Assembly: GCA_900541875.1 (NCBI GenBank)
Contig: UQLF01000003.1
Coordinates: forward strand, 62,001-126,000
Length of the DNA stretch: 64,000 nt
Reading direction: 5' to 3'
Origin: an uncultured Collinsella sp.
Lineage (GTDB): Bacteria > Actinomycetota > Coriobacteriia > Coriobacteriales > Coriobacteriaceae
Shown here: positions 8,174 through 16,747 of the stretch, piece by piece
Position numbering within the stretch: position 1 is the stretch's first letter
How the letters are laid out: each line of letters starts with the position of its first letter
Notes under the pieces: model-generated
Database searches by the model: none
What the model was told of the DNA's origin: nothing
The model's input: the letters and a program-made list of their open reading frames with translations, nothing else
Translations under genes and position numbers: made by a program

Positions 8174-8554
8174 CTATTCGTCGCTGCCCGGTTTGCGTCG
8201 GTTGGCCTTTTTCATGGCGTTGAAGTGCTTGTCGTTGAGCCTGCGCTGGCGAGAGCGTTGAGGCACATTGGTCTTTACGCGTCGGCGCGGTGGACGCCCG
8301 CGAAGCTCAAGCTCAGCGCGCAACTTACGCAGACAGCTCGCGCGATTCTGAAACTGGCTGCGGCTCTCACGCGCCGTCACGACAATCCCCGAAGGGATAT
8401 GTTTCATGCGCACCGCCGAGTCCGTCGTGTTCACGCCCTGTCCGCCCGGACCTGTCGCGCGAAACACCTGCACCTCGCAATCGCGCGTCAACTCCTCGAC
8501 CGACATCTCGGCATAGCGCGCATACTCGCGCCATCCCATCTTGTTCTCATCCAT
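8174..8554 (-). CDS. Release-factor-like GGQ protein
   Basis: Small (126 residues) protein with a single class I release factor catalytic domain: GPGGQGVNTTDSAVRMKH (residues 35-52) holds the GGQ tripeptide that triggers peptidyl-tRNA hydrolysis. A basic C-terminal tail (RGRPPRRRVKTN and a second Arg/Lys patch) resembles the ribosome-binding tail of rescue factors of the ArfB type. It has no codon-recognition domain, so rescue of stalled ribosomes is more likely than normal termination. ATG 8554 follows GGGGAGGT. The gene lies downstream of xpt but is separated from it by a strong terminator. Confidence 0.8.
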   Translation of the reverse strand: MDENKMGWREYARYAEMSVEELTRDCEVQVFRATGPGGQGVNTTDSAVRMKHIPSGIVVTARESRSQFQNRASCLRKLRAELELRGRPPRRRVKTNVPQRSRQRRLNDKHFNAMKKANRRKPGSDE

Positions 8555-8572
8555 ATCAACACCTCCCCTCAT

Positions 8573-8610
8573 ACAAAAAATGTGACAAAGGGAAAGTCCC
8601 TTTGTCACAT
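8573..8610 (-). terminator. Terminator after xpt
   Basis: Minus-strand arms ATGTGACAAAGGGA and TCCCTTTGTCACAT around a short loop, followed by a T run. Confidence 0.9.
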
Positions 8611-8637
8611 CGCATACCAATCGCTTGTGTTGCGCGC

Positions 8638-9216
8638 TTAGGCGAAGGTGATCTCGCCGGTATCGCAGTCCATATCGGCGATACGGGCTAGGCTTTCAAC
8701 GCGGAAGCCGCGCTCGCGGAGCTTATCGCCACCGCCCTGGAAGCCCTTCTCCACCGCAATGCCAATGCCGGATACCTCGGCACCTGCAGCCTCGCAGATC
8801 TTGATAAGACCCTCGAGCGCGCAGCCGTTGGCCAAAAAGTCGTCGATGATCAGGACCTTGTCGCCCTCGGACAGGAAGCGCTTGCCGACGATGACCGGGT
8901 ACTCCTTCTGCTTGGTAAAGGAGTAGATGGTCGTGGCATACTGCTCGCCGTCAAGGTTGATAGACTGCGCCTTCTTGGCAAAGACCACCGGCACGCCGCC
9001 AAAATGCTGGGCTGCAATGCAAGCCATGCCAATGCCCGAAGCCTCGATCGTCAGGATCTTGTTGATCTCGACACCCTCGAACAGACGGGCCCACTCGGCG
9101 CCCATGTGGTCGAACAGCTCAACGTCGCATTGGTGGTTGAGGAAGGCATCAACCTTAAGGACGTTACCGGCCTTTACGATGCCGTCATGGCGAATACGAT
9201 CCTCAAGCTCCTGCAT
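8638..9216 (-). CDS. xpt: Xanthine phosphoribosyltransferase
   Basis: Converts xanthine and PRPP to XMP in purine salvage. The 192-residue product is full length and carries the PRPP-binding motif VLIIDDFLANG (121-131) and the Xpt-type N terminus with HQCDVELFDHMG. AAGGGG lies 7 bases before ATG 9216. In many Firmicutes xpt is under a purine riboswitch; the 157 bases upstream here do not show that motif. There is no pbuX-type xanthine permease beside it; the next gene upstream is an MFS exporter on the same strand. Confidence 0.93.
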   Translation of the reverse strand: MQELEDRIRHDGIVKAGNVLKVDAFLNHQCDVELFDHMGAEWARLFEGVEINKILTIEASGIGMACIAAQHFGGVPVVFAKKAQSINLDGEQYATTIYSFTKQKEYPVIVGKRFLSEGDKVLIIDDFLANGCALEGLIKICEAAGAEVSGIGIAVEKGFQGGGDKLRERGFRVESLARIADMDCDTGEITFA

Positions 9217-9373
9217 GGCGCAACCCCTTCTCGCGGCAACGATACCGCGCGATTAATAAACGTTGTTCGATAGTCTACCACGGACCGACCCCCGCCCGCC
9301 CCACAAGCCGCATCGCACCACAAACCAGTCTTTTTGGGACGGCGCGAATCGTGGCAGACAGCCTCCCAACACG

Positions 9374-10678
9374 CTAATGGCGGGCGCGCATCTTCACCAA
9401 ACGCACCATGGCAAGCGCAAAGCCCACGGCGGCCACAACCATAAGCACGTAGAACACCGAGCGAAAGCCGAATAGGAACACATCCGGACGGCCTGCAACA
9501 AAACTGGTCACAGCCTCGTCCATCGCCACGCTCATCTGCCCATACAGGATATTCGACGCCACCGTAATGCCGAGTGCCATGCCAGCATAGCGCGCCAAAC
9601 TGCCCAAGCTGCCCGCAAAACCAAGTGCTTCGCGCGGAGCCGAGCCCATATACAACGAATTGTTAGGGCTCTGGAAAATCGACGTACCGCACGACATAAA
9701 TGCGACGCAGCACACGATCACAGGGATAGAAGAGTGCTCGTCGAGCGTGCTTACCGCAAAGAGACCGCACACGTACACGCCCAGGCCAACCGCCGTGGGG
9801 CCCTCGCAGCCAACACGGTCCGAAACCGTACCCGAAAGCGGGCCGATAAAGGCATTCACCATCGGCAGCGCCAAAAACAGCAGGCCCGAAACGTCAGACC
9901 CAAACCCATGCGCATCCTGAAAATAGAACGGCAGAATAAACTCGGATGCGCCAATGCCAACGAACACGATGAGCATGCAGGCAAGGTTGATGGTGAAGGC
10001 CGAATTTGCAAAGCAGCGACGCGCGGCCTCCGCCAGCGACATGGGGCGCTCGCCGGCCTCCGGCTTAACATGCGGCAGCGTGTAGAGCCCCACGATAAAC
10101 GAGATGACGCCAATGGGCAGGTTGATGAGGAAGATGCTCTCCCAGGGAAAGCTTGCCACCAACATGCCGCCGAGCACGGGGCCGCACATCATGCCGAGGG
10201 CCACGAAGGTCGCGAGAATACCCATGGCACGGCCTCGTTCGCGCGCCGGAAACGACTCGGTGATGATACCCATGTTGTTGGCCATGGCCGCCGCGCAGCC
10301 GACGCCCTGCACAATGCGTGCCAGGATAAGAACCTCGAGCGAGGCCGAAAGGCCGCACAGCAGCGAACCGACCGAAAAGACGATGACGCCCAGCTGGAAC
10401 ACATTCACCTTGCCGCGCACGTCGCCCAGACGGCCAAACGGCAACATAGCCACGCAAGTCGCAAGCAGATACACCGAGCTTACCAGCTGAATGCGATCGA
10501 GGCCCACGCCCAGCTCCTTTTGCATCACGGGCAGCGCCACGGTCACGACGGTCGAATCCAGACACACCATAAACGTCATGATGAGCACGGTAAACAGAAT
10601 CGCCCACTTGTTCTTGCCATGGGTGTCGCCCTCTAGGGCAATGTGCTCGCGGCGCAGCTGCTCTGCGGTTTTCTCCAT
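9374..10678 (-). CDS. MFS drug-exporter-like transporter (EmrB/QacA type)
   Basis: Proton-driven membrane exporter of the major facilitator superfamily, 434 residues. The first helix carries LDSTVVTVALPVMQ, typical of the EmrB/QacA (DHA2) branch, and loop 2-3 has motif A, GRLGDVRGK (82-90). ATG 10678 has AAAGG 6 bases upstream, while an ATG two codons earlier abuts that site. The branch usually has 14 transmembrane helices and about 450-500 residues, so this is at the short end and I do not fix the helix number. No regulator lies next to it. Substrate unknown. Confidence 0.82.
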   Translation of the reverse strand: MEKTAEQLRREHIALEGDTHGKNKWAILFTVLIMTFMVCLDSTVVTVALPVMQKELGVGLDRIQLVSSVYLLATCVAMLPFGRLGDVRGKVNVFQLGVIVFSVGSLLCGLSASLEVLILARIVQGVGCAAAMANNMGIITESFPARERGRAMGILATFVALGMMCGPVLGGMLVASFPWESIFLINLPIGVISFIVGLYTLPHVKPEAGERPMSLAEAARRCFANSAFTINLACMLIVFVGIGASEFILPFYFQDAHGFGSDVSGLLFLALPMVNAFIGPLSGTVSDRVGCEGPTAVGLGVYVCGLFAVSTLDEHSSIPVIVCCVAFMSCGTSIFQSPNNSLYMGSAPREALGFAGSLGSLARYAGMALGITVASNILYGQMSVAMDEAVTSFVAGRPDVFLFGFRSVFYVLMVVAAVGFALAMVRLVKMRARH

Positions 10679-10703
10679 ATCCATCCTTTCGAGTGGCGCA
10701 ACG

Positions 10704-10750
10704 CAAAAACGGGGCCCCAATCGCCTGCAAACAGTCGCGATTGGGGTCCC
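10704..10750 (-). terminator. Terminator after metY
   Basis: Minus-strand arms GGGACCCCAATCGC and GCGATTGGGGCCCC followed by GTTTTTG, between the metY stop and the MFS start. Confidence 0.85.
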
Positions 10751-10819
10751 GCCTACGGAATCGGAACTAAAGGTCGCCGAAGCTTTCTACCATCATCGGC
10801 GCCTTATGCGAACGCTAGC

Positions 10820-12103
10820 CTAGCACTGCTCAAGTGCCTGCCCAAGGTCGGCAATCAAGTCGGCCGTGTCCTCGAGGCCGCACGACAGGCGCACCATATC
10901 GGCGGAGATACCGCAGGCGATGAGTTCCTCGTCGTTCATCTGGCGATGCGTGGCATTAGCGGGATGCAGGCAGCAAGTGCGGGCGTCAGCCACGTGCGTG
11001 GCGATCTGAGCGAGCTTGAGGCTCTTCATAAAGGTCTCGGCTGCCGCGCGACCACCGTTAAAGCCAAAGCTCACAACGCCGCAGGTGCCGTTGGGCATGT
11101 ACTTCTGAGCCAAGTCATAGTACTTATCGCCCTCCAGGCCCGGATAGCTCACGAAGCGTACCTTGGGATGACTCTGCAGGAACTTGGCAACGGCCAGGCC
11201 GTTCTCGCAATGACGCGGCATGCGCACATGCAGGCTCTCGAGCGAGCTGTTCAGGAAAAACGCCGCCTGCGGGTTCTGCATGGGGCCGAGGTCGCGCATA
11301 AGCTGCGCGGTGGCCTTGGTAATAAAGGCGCCCTCGCGACCGAACTTCTCGGCATAGGTCACGCCGTGGTAGCTCTCATCAGGCGTGGTGAGACCCGGGA
11401 ACTTGTCCGCATGGGCCATCCAGTCAAACTGGCCGTGGTCGACGATCACGCCGCCCAGGTAGGCCGCATGGCCATCCATGTACTTAGTGGTGGAGTGCGT
11501 GACGATGTCGGCGCCCCACTCAAAGGGACGGCACATCACGGGCGTCGGGAAGGTGTTGTCGACCATCAGCGGTACGCCGTGGTCATGTGCGGCCTTGGCA
11601 AAGCGCTCAATATCGAGCACGGCAAGGGCGGGGTTTGCGATCGTCTCGCCAAAGACGAGCTTTGTGTTGGGCTGAAAGGCAGCCTCCAGCTCCTCATCGG
11701 TGCAGTCGGGGGCAACGAACGTGCAGGTCACGCCCATGCGGCCCATGGTGTGGGCGAGCAGGTTGTAGGTACCGCCGTAAATGGCAGAGCTTGCGACCAC
11801 ATGATCGCCGGCACCGGCCACGTTAAAGATCGCGAGGAAATTCGCAGCCATGCCCGAGCTCGTGAGCATCGCGGCAGTGCCTCCCTCCATCTCGCAGATC
11901 TTGGCGGAAACCAGATCGCACGTGGGGTTCTGCAAACGGCTGTAGAAGTAGCCCGACTCCTCTAGGTCAAACAGCTTGCCCATGTGCTCGGACGTGTCGT
12001 ACTTCCACGTGGTGGACTGGTAGATGGGCACCTGGCGCGGCTCGGCATCTCCCGGGTGATAGCCGCCCTGGACACATGTGGTTCCGATGGTCTGCTCGCT
12101 CAT
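10820..12103 (-). CDS. metY: O-acetylhomoserine sulfhydrylase-type PLP enzyme
   Basis: Cys/Met-metabolism PLP enzyme that most likely joins sulfide or methanethiol to O-acetylhomoserine in methionine synthesis. The 427-residue product has the PLP lysine in HSTTKYMDGH (Lys 207), the SSGMAAN segment near 82-88 and VDNTFPTP near 181-188. Length and the long insert after the lysine (FPGLTTPDESYHGVTY) fit the MetY group rather than shorter cystathionine lyases. ATG 12103 is preceded by GGGAG. No T-box or S-box structure is evident in the 230 bases upstream. A methionine gamma-lyase role is a less likely alternative. Confidence 0.87.
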   Translation of the reverse strand: MSEQTIGTTCVQGGYHPGDAEPRQVPIYQSTTWKYDTSEHMGKLFDLEESGYFYSRLQNPTCDLVSAKICEMEGGTAAMLTSSGMAANFLAIFNVAGAGDHVVASSAIYGGTYNLLAHTMGRMGVTCTFVAPDCTDEELEAAFQPNTKLVFGETIANPALAVLDIERFAKAAHDHGVPLMVDNTFPTPVMCRPFEWGADIVTHSTTKYMDGHAAYLGGVIVDHGQFDWMAHADKFPGLTTPDESYHGVTYAEKFGREGAFITKATAQLMRDLGPMQNPQAAFFLNSSLESLHVRMPRHCENGLAVAKFLQSHPKVRFVSYPGLEGDKYYDLAQKYMPNGTCGVVSFGFNGGRAAAETFMKSLKLAQIATHVADARTCCLHPANATHRQMNDEELIACGISADMVRLSCGLEDTADLIADLGQALEQC

Positions 12104-12333
12104 ATCTAGCTCCCTTGCCTGGGTTACGTTTTATTCGGTTCACGATACCGCTACCCTGCACCCCTCTCAACCCATCCCCAAGGTAGGTTAAGGGACAAAT
12201 TGATCAGGGGTATTTATCTCAAGCCTTGGGCATTTGCTCGATAGATAAAAACGAGACATACATGAAGCTCTCGATGATTACATGCCCCGTCACGGGTACC
12301 ATAGGCGAGTACACCGTGACCAAGGAGACAACG

Positions 12334-12780
12334 ATGAAGCAAATCGATACTGCTCAGCTCGACACCGCCGCCTGCCATGCTCAGGCTGCCGAATACCACG
12401 CCCAAGGCTTCAACTGCGCACAGGCCGTCGCCTGCACGCTCGCACCTGCCGTCGGGCTCGACCCCCAGACCGCCTTTACCCTCACCGAGGGCTTTGGCGC
12501 CGGCATGGGCGGCATGACCGAAACCTGCGGTGCCATCTCGGGCGCCGTGGCCATCATGGGCTTTGTGATGAGCGACGGCATGGAAAACCCCAAGACCAAG
12601 GGCCAGACCTACAAGCTGTCGCGCGAAATCGCCAAGCGTTTTGGCGAGAAGAACACGACGACCGTCTGCGGCACGCTCAAGGGCATCGGATCGGACAAGG
12701 GTCCGCTCCGCAGCTGTCCCGGTTGCATCGACGATGCCGTCGAGATCGCCTGCGATGTGCTAAAGCAGCTCGCCGAGTAA
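12334..12780 (+). CDS. C_GCAxxG_C_C family putative redox protein
   Basis: Small cytoplasmic protein of 148 residues with the cysteine pattern that names the family: FNCAQAV, then TETCGAISGAVAIMG, then a C-terminal SCPGCIDDA. Members are thought to bind a metal or act in redox reactions, but no reaction is established. I start it at ATG 12334, where AGGAG is 6 bases upstream; two earlier in-frame ATG codons (12262 and 12274) have no comparable site. It is divergent from metY, with about 230 bases between the two starts. Confidence 0.75.
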   Translation: MKQIDTAQLDTAACHAQAAEYHAQGFNCAQAVACTLAPAVGLDPQTAFTLTEGFGAGMGGMTETCGAISGAVAIMGFVMSDGMENPKTKGQTYKLSREIAKRFGEKNTTTVCGTLKGIGSDKGPLRSCPGCIDDAVEIACDVLKQLAE

Positions 12781-12792
12781 ACGGCAGCAACA

Positions 12793-12847
12793 GAAAAACG
12801 ACGGCCGGCGCGCTTGGAATCCATCCAAAAGCACGCCGGCCGTCGTC
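12793..12847 (-). terminator. Terminator after yigZ
   Basis: Minus-strand arms ACGACGGCCGGCG and CGCCGGCCGTCGT followed by TTTTT, placed between convergent genes. It may also stop transcription from the plus-strand gene, although a T-tract is present only on the minus side. Confidence 0.85.
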
Positions 12848-12848
12848 G

Positions 12849-13487
12849 TTAGAACTCGGCAAACTCGGGAGCACCGACCTCAATCTCCTCGCGCCCCGCC
12901 ATAAGCTCGCGCATCTTAGCGCAAAATGGCTCCTGCTCCCCCGCCTTAAACACCAAATGAAGTGTCACGGCATCCGCGTAATCGGTATCCGAAACCTTGG
13001 CACCCGAATCCTGCGCCAAACGAAGCACCTGCTCATACTGTGGATAGGCCACATGTACGTCAACCGGCACGACGCTTGTCATCTCAACGATCTGCCCGGC
13101 CTCCTGAGCCGCGGCCACCGCCGCCTGCGTCGCAGCGGTATAGGCGCGCACCAAGCCACCAGGCCCCAACAGCGTGCCACCAAAATAGCGCGTCACCACG
13201 CAGCAAACATTTTTGAGCTCTGCGCCGCGCAACACCTCGAGCGTCGGCATACCGCTCGTGCGGCTCGGCTCACCGTCATCGCTCTGGCGCTCGCGTCCAT
13301 CGACCAAAATCCACGCGGGGACATTGTGTCGAGCGTCGTAATGACGCTTGCGAACCATCTCGATAAAGGCATTCGCCTCATCCTCGGACTCAATATGGAC
13401 CAGCTGGGCAATAAACCGGCTCTTGCGATCCACAAACTCGCCCGAAGCCTCAATATTCGATTGCAGAGTAAAATAGCTGTCCAACAA
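12849..13487 (-). CDS. yigZ: YigZ/IMPACT family protein
   Basis: Conserved cytoplasmic protein of 212 residues whose exact role is unknown; the eukaryotic relative IMPACT modulates Gcn2. Family features are EFVDRKSRFIAQL near the N terminus, DGEPSRTSGMPTLEVL and the glycine-rich VVTRYFGGTLLGPGGLVRAY. A C-terminal RNA-recognition-like half follows. The start is TTG at 13487, supported by GAGGGG 5 bases upstream and by the typical N-terminal sequence that begins at once; no ATG fits. It lies next to the rnpB 3' region and is read from its own promoter or from rnpB readthrough. Confidence 0.85.
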   Translation of the reverse strand: MLDSYFTLQSNIEASGEFVDRKSRFIAQLVHIESEDEANAFIEMVRKRHYDARHNVPAWILVDGRERQSDDGEPSRTSGMPTLEVLRGAELKNVCCVVTRYFGGTLLGPGGLVRAYTAATQAAVAAAQEAGQIVEMTSVVPVDVHVAYPQYEQVLRLAQDSGAKVSDTDYADAVTLHLVFKAGEQEPFCAKMRELMAGREEIEVGAPEFAEF

Positions 13488-13601
13488 AGCCCCTCAACAA
13501 AATAAAGCGCGGCAACAAACAGCCACAATAATACGGCAAAGGGCACATCGGTTGACCGCCTAAATAGAACGGAAACGCCGATGAACAGGCAAAAACAGCG
13601 A

Positions 13602-13699
13602 GACGGCGTCAGCTGAGTCGATTTGGCCCGAAAGAGGAGGGAGCACGCCTTATGGCGGCGACCGACGAATGAGCGCCAAATCGGCCAGCTGACGCCGTC
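13602..13699. repeat. Structured element E1 (nested hairpins) behind rnpB
   Basis: Outer arms GACGGCGTCAGCTG (13602-13615) and its complement (13686-13699), second arms near 13619-13627 and 13674-13683, and an inner hairpin with a CCTTATGG loop. Read on the minus strand the last arm is followed by TGTTTTTG (about 13595-13588), so it could terminate rnpB transcription. The layout matches E2 next to it. Confidence 0.75.
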
Positions 13700-13708
13700 G
13701 AAGGCGAG

Positions 13709-13805
13709 AACCCGTCAGCGCGAGCAAGGTGCCTTGAAAGACGAGGGCATTGACCTTATGGTCATGCCCGAAGGCTTGAAAGGCAGATTGCCGCGCTGAC
13801 GGGTT
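13709..13805. repeat. Structured element E2 (nested hairpins) behind rnpB
   Basis: Outer arms AACCCGTCAGCGCG (13709-13722) and its complement (13792-13805), with an inner hairpin GGGCATTGACC / GGTCATGCCC around TTAT. E1 and E2 share the blocks GAAAGA, GAGGG, CCTTATGG and CCGA in the same order and spacing although the arm sequences differ, which suggests a common folded form. Confidence 0.75.
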
Positions 13806-13825
13806 CGCAGCGTCAACAAAGTGCC

Positions 13826-14186
13826 AAGTGGGCCTATAAGCCGGGTTCTGTCGTGAACGGTCATTTATCTTGTCTGCACGTTACCGTGCAGCTCCACGCA
13901 CGCTACCCGAACGCGGACCGGGCCGGCCCATAGCGTTCCTATTCGCGCTTGCTCCGGATGGGGCTTGCCAAGCCGCCGTGTTGCCACGACGCTGGTGGTC
14001 TCTTACACCACCGTTTCAGCTTTTCCCTTTACGCCTTGCGGCGCAGGTGGGAGTCTTCTTTTCTGCGGCGCTTTCCGTCGGATCACTCCGCCCGGCCGTT
14101 AGCCGGCATCCCGCCCTCTGGAGCCCGGACTTTCCTCACGCGTGCTGCAAGCAGCACATCGCGCGACCGTCTGGCCCACTCAGCAA
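13826..14186 (-). ncRNA. rnpB: RNase P RNA, bacterial class A
   Basis: Catalytic RNA that removes tRNA 5' leaders. Read on the minus strand it opens with GAGTGGGCCAGACGGTCGCG, the conserved helix P4/P3 region, and closes with ACAGAACCCGGCTTATAGGCC, the conserved 3' part that pairs back to form P4. The span of about 360 bases fits the class A form. Exact ends are estimated to within about 10 bases. No protein frame across it is credible. A promoter lies 60-90 bases upstream, and the structured elements E2 and E1 follow its 3' end. Confidence 0.95.
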
Positions 14187-14243
14187 TGCAAGAGTGTAAC
14201 ACACCGTTGCCGCAGGCAATGGCACAACGCAAACGCTCGACAC

Positions 14244-14272
14244 GATATACCAAGAACCGCCATGCGCTACAA
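14244..14272 (-). promoter_or_regulatory. Probable rnpB promoter
   Basis: Minus-strand TTGTAG (14272-14267) and TATATC (14249-14244) are separated by exactly 17 bases and lie about 55 bases before the rnpB 5' end. The gap 14187-14506 otherwise holds only the rpsA terminator and a GC-rich hairpin at 14347-14368 with no gene attached. Confidence 0.55.
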
Positions 14273-14448
14273 TAATCCTGTCGATGGGCAACGTCGTCAG
14301 TCGAGACGCGACCGCGCTCCGCACCCCTCCGTCTACTCGGTGTGTTCCCGCCTCCTCCCCGAGGCGGGATGTCGGCATTTTTCATGCACCGACAACCAAA
14401 TAGCCTGTGGCCAGCCTGGGCAGCATCGCGCGCCTCAGCAGCAAATGC

Positions 14449-14482
14449 AAAAAAGGACCCGTCCATTGCGGACGGATCCCTT
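14449..14482 (-). terminator. Terminator after rpsA
   Basis: Minus-strand hairpin GGATCCGTCC with GGACGGGTCC followed by TTTTTT. Confidence 0.9.
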
Positions 14483-14506
14483 AAAACAAGTGATCGTCAA
14501 ACCGAT

Positions 14507-15673
14507 TTACTCGGCGTCGGTCTCCTCGTCCTTCTTCTCGGAAGGAAGCGGGGTAACCTCGATCTCGACGCCCAGAGTCTCAGCAGCGGACTTCATGGAC
14601 AGGGAGATACGACGACGGTCGAGGTCGATCTCCATGACCTTGACCTGAACCTTGTCGCCCACGTGGGTGACCTGAGAAGGCTGGTCGACGTGCTTGTTGG
14701 CCATCTCGGAGATGTGCACCAGGCCCTCGATGCCCTCGCCCAGGTCGACGAAAGCGCCGAACGGGACAAGCTTGGTCACAGTGCCCTCGACGATAGCACC
14801 GACGGGGTACTTCTTGACCAGTGCGCGCCACGGATCCTCGGTGGTCTGCTTGAGACCCAGGGAGATGCGCTCGCGGTTGAGATCGACGTCGAGAACCTCG
14901 ACCTCGACCTCCTGGCCGACCTTGACAACCTCGGAAGGATGGTTGACGTGGTTCCAGGAGAGCTCGGAGATGTGGATGAGGCCCTCGATACCGCCAAGGT
15001 CGACGAAGGCGCCGAAGTCGACGATGGAGGAAACGGTGCCCTGGAGACGCATGCCAGACTTGAGCTTGGACAGGATCTCGGAGCGCTCGGCCTTACGGGA
15101 CTCCTCGAGCACGACGCGACGGGAGAGGACGACGTTGTTGCGGTTGCGGTCCATCTCGATGACGCGAGCCTCGATGCGGGTGCCCATGTAAGAGGTGAGG
15201 TCCTTGACGCGACGGAGGTCGACGAGGGAAGCGGGCAGGAAGCCACGCAGGCCGATGTCGAGGATCAGGCCGCCCTTGACAACCTCGATAACCTCGCCCT
15301 CGACGTTCTCGCCGGAGTTGAACTTCTCCTCGATGCGGTTCCAAGCACGCTCGTACTCGGCACGCTTCTTGGACAGGACCAGACGACCGTCCTTGTCCTC
15401 CTTCTGGAGAACCAGAGCCTCGATGGGATCACCGAGTGCAACGATGTCTGCAGGGTTAGCGTCCTTGCGGATGGACAGCTCGCGGACCGGGATAACGCCC
15501 TCGGACTTGAATCCGATGTCAACGAGCACCTCGTCATGCTCGATCTTAACGACAGTGCCGTTAACGAGATCGCCCTCATCAAAGTCGGTAATCGTACCGT
15601 CGATGAGGTTGTTCATCTCCTCCTCATTGACATCGTCAAGAGAGAAAATGGACGAGTTCTGAATCTCACTCAA
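14507..15673 (-). CDS. rpsA: Ribosomal protein S1
   Basis: mRNA-binding protein of the small ribosomal subunit, 388 residues. Four S1 domains can be followed: about 32-105 (DEGDLVNGTVVKIE), 122-188 (GENVEGEVIEVVKGG), 205-275 (GMRLQGTVSSIVDFGAFVDL) and 290-363 (GAIVEGTVTKLVPFGAFVDL), then a short acidic tail. The four-domain form is usual in Gram-positive bacteria, against six in E. coli. The start is TTG at 15673 with AAAGGGG 8 bases upstream; no ATG precedes the first domain. A TTG start in such a highly expressed gene is notable. The 315 bases upstream (15674-15988) hold no other gene that I can support. Confidence 0.95.
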   Translation of the reverse strand: MSEIQNSSIFSLDDVNEEEMNNLIDGTITDFDEGDLVNGTVVKIEHDEVLVDIGFKSEGVIPVRELSIRKDANPADIVALGDPIEALVLQKEDKDGRLVLSKKRAEYERAWNRIEEKFNSGENVEGEVIEVVKGGLILDIGLRGFLPASLVDLRRVKDLTSYMGTRIEARVIEMDRNRNNVVLSRRVVLEESRKAERSEILSKLKSGMRLQGTVSSIVDFGAFVDLGGIEGLIHISELSWNHVNHPSEVVKVGQEVEVEVLDVDLNRERISLGLKQTTEDPWRALVKKYPVGAIVEGTVTKLVPFGAFVDLGEGIEGLVHISEMANKHVDQPSQVTHVGDKVQVKVMEIDLDRRRISLSMKSAAETLGVEIEVTPLPSEKKDEETDAE

Positions 15674-15988
15674 AGGTGGACCCCTTTCGAACTACGGGGC
15701 CCCGATTGCTAGGACCTACAGAAGGGTGCGACAAGCACACAACGTTTAGGAACACTCGGGAGCCGACAGATACTAATGTGACGCTTATGCAATCACGTTC
15801 GTATAGGTTACGGGGAAATGAGTTCGATTTCAAGCGTGAACTGCGATTTTTTACTCGTGTGGAGACTTTTTCGTAATCTTATGAACACACGTCTCCGCAA
15901 CTTGACGATAACCAGCCAGGCATTCGGCTTTGGGGTAAAGTATCCGGAGCCAACGATTCTAGATCGATTTTTCGAGAAAGGTGCCCGC

Positions 15989-16747
15989 GTGCTCAAAGCA
16001 GTCGTTTTCGATATGGACGAGACGCTTCTCAGCATCAACCTCAACGCGTTCATCCTTCGCTATTTTAAGGATGTCTCTTCGATGCTCGCGGATATCGGGC
16101 GCCGCAGCCGCGGTGGCACGATGGCACGCCTCGGCACCATCCTGGTCGACCTCAACGCCAATCGCCGCAGCGGCACGGACAACCGCACCAATCTTGAGTT
16201 TTACCAAGAAGAGGTCGAGCGCCGATGCGGGATCCGCCTCTCCGATCCCCTCATCTACGAGGCGTTTACCTACTATGACCGCGAAGTTCTTCCGTACAAG
16301 AACGACGATGTCATTAACGCCCACGCCATGCCGGGCGCACACGCCGCGCTTCAGGCCGTACAGGATGCAGGACTGCGTTGCGCGCTCTTTACCAACCCCA
16401 GCTTTCCCCAGGGGGCCATCGAGTGCCGCATGGGTTGGGGCGACCTGGCCGACGCCCCCTTTGAGCTCGTCACGCACATGGGAAACACCACCCGCTGCAA
16501 GCCCGATGCCACCTACTATCTAGAGCAACTGCAGGTCATGGGACTCGAGCCGCACGAGGTCCTCATGGTGGGCAACGACCCCAAGCGCGACTTCCCGTCC
16601 CCCGATTGCGGAATCCAAACCGCCTTTGTGGGCCAAGGCAAGCCCAGCCGAGCCACCTGGCGCGGAACCATGGAAGACTTCGCCCGCGACTTCAACGCCG
16701 TAATCGAAGCCTTCTACGAGCACCAAGTAGCCGACGAACTGTCCTAA
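15989..16747 (+). CDS. HAD-family hydrolase
   Basis: Cytoplasmic phosphatase-type enzyme of 252 residues. Motif I is VVFDMDETLL with the nucleophile and general acid at Asp 8 and Asp 10, motif II is FTNPSF, motif III the Lys in TRCKPDATYY, and motif IV VGNDPKRDF. A helical cap lies between motifs I and II. The start is GTG 15989 with GAGAAAGG 7 bases upstream; the open frame to 15818 adds an unrelated, poorly supported N terminus. The stop codon overlaps that of the convergent cysteine desulfidase-type gene. Substrate unknown. Confidence 0.83.
   Translation: MLKAVVFDMDETLLSINLNAFILRYFKDVSSMLADIGRRSRGGTMARLGTILVDLNANRRSGTDNRTNLEFYQEEVERRCGIRLSDPLIYEAFTYYDREVLPYKNDDVINAHAMPGAHAALQAVQDAGLRCALFTNPSFPQGAIECRMGWGDLADAPFELVTHMGNTTRCKPDATYYLEQLQVMGLEPHEVLMVGNDPKRDFPSPDCGIQTAFVGQGKPSRATWRGTMEDFARDFNAVIEAFYEHQVADELS

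Noticed and set aside
9217..9373. Purine riboswitch expected upstream of xpt
   Set aside because: No conserved loop sequences of the purine aptamer are visible.
14341..14385. Plus-strand hairpin CCCGCCTC / GAGGCGGG with a T run nearby, looking like a terminator
   Set aside because: No plus-strand gene ends before it and the T run is 9 bases from the stem.
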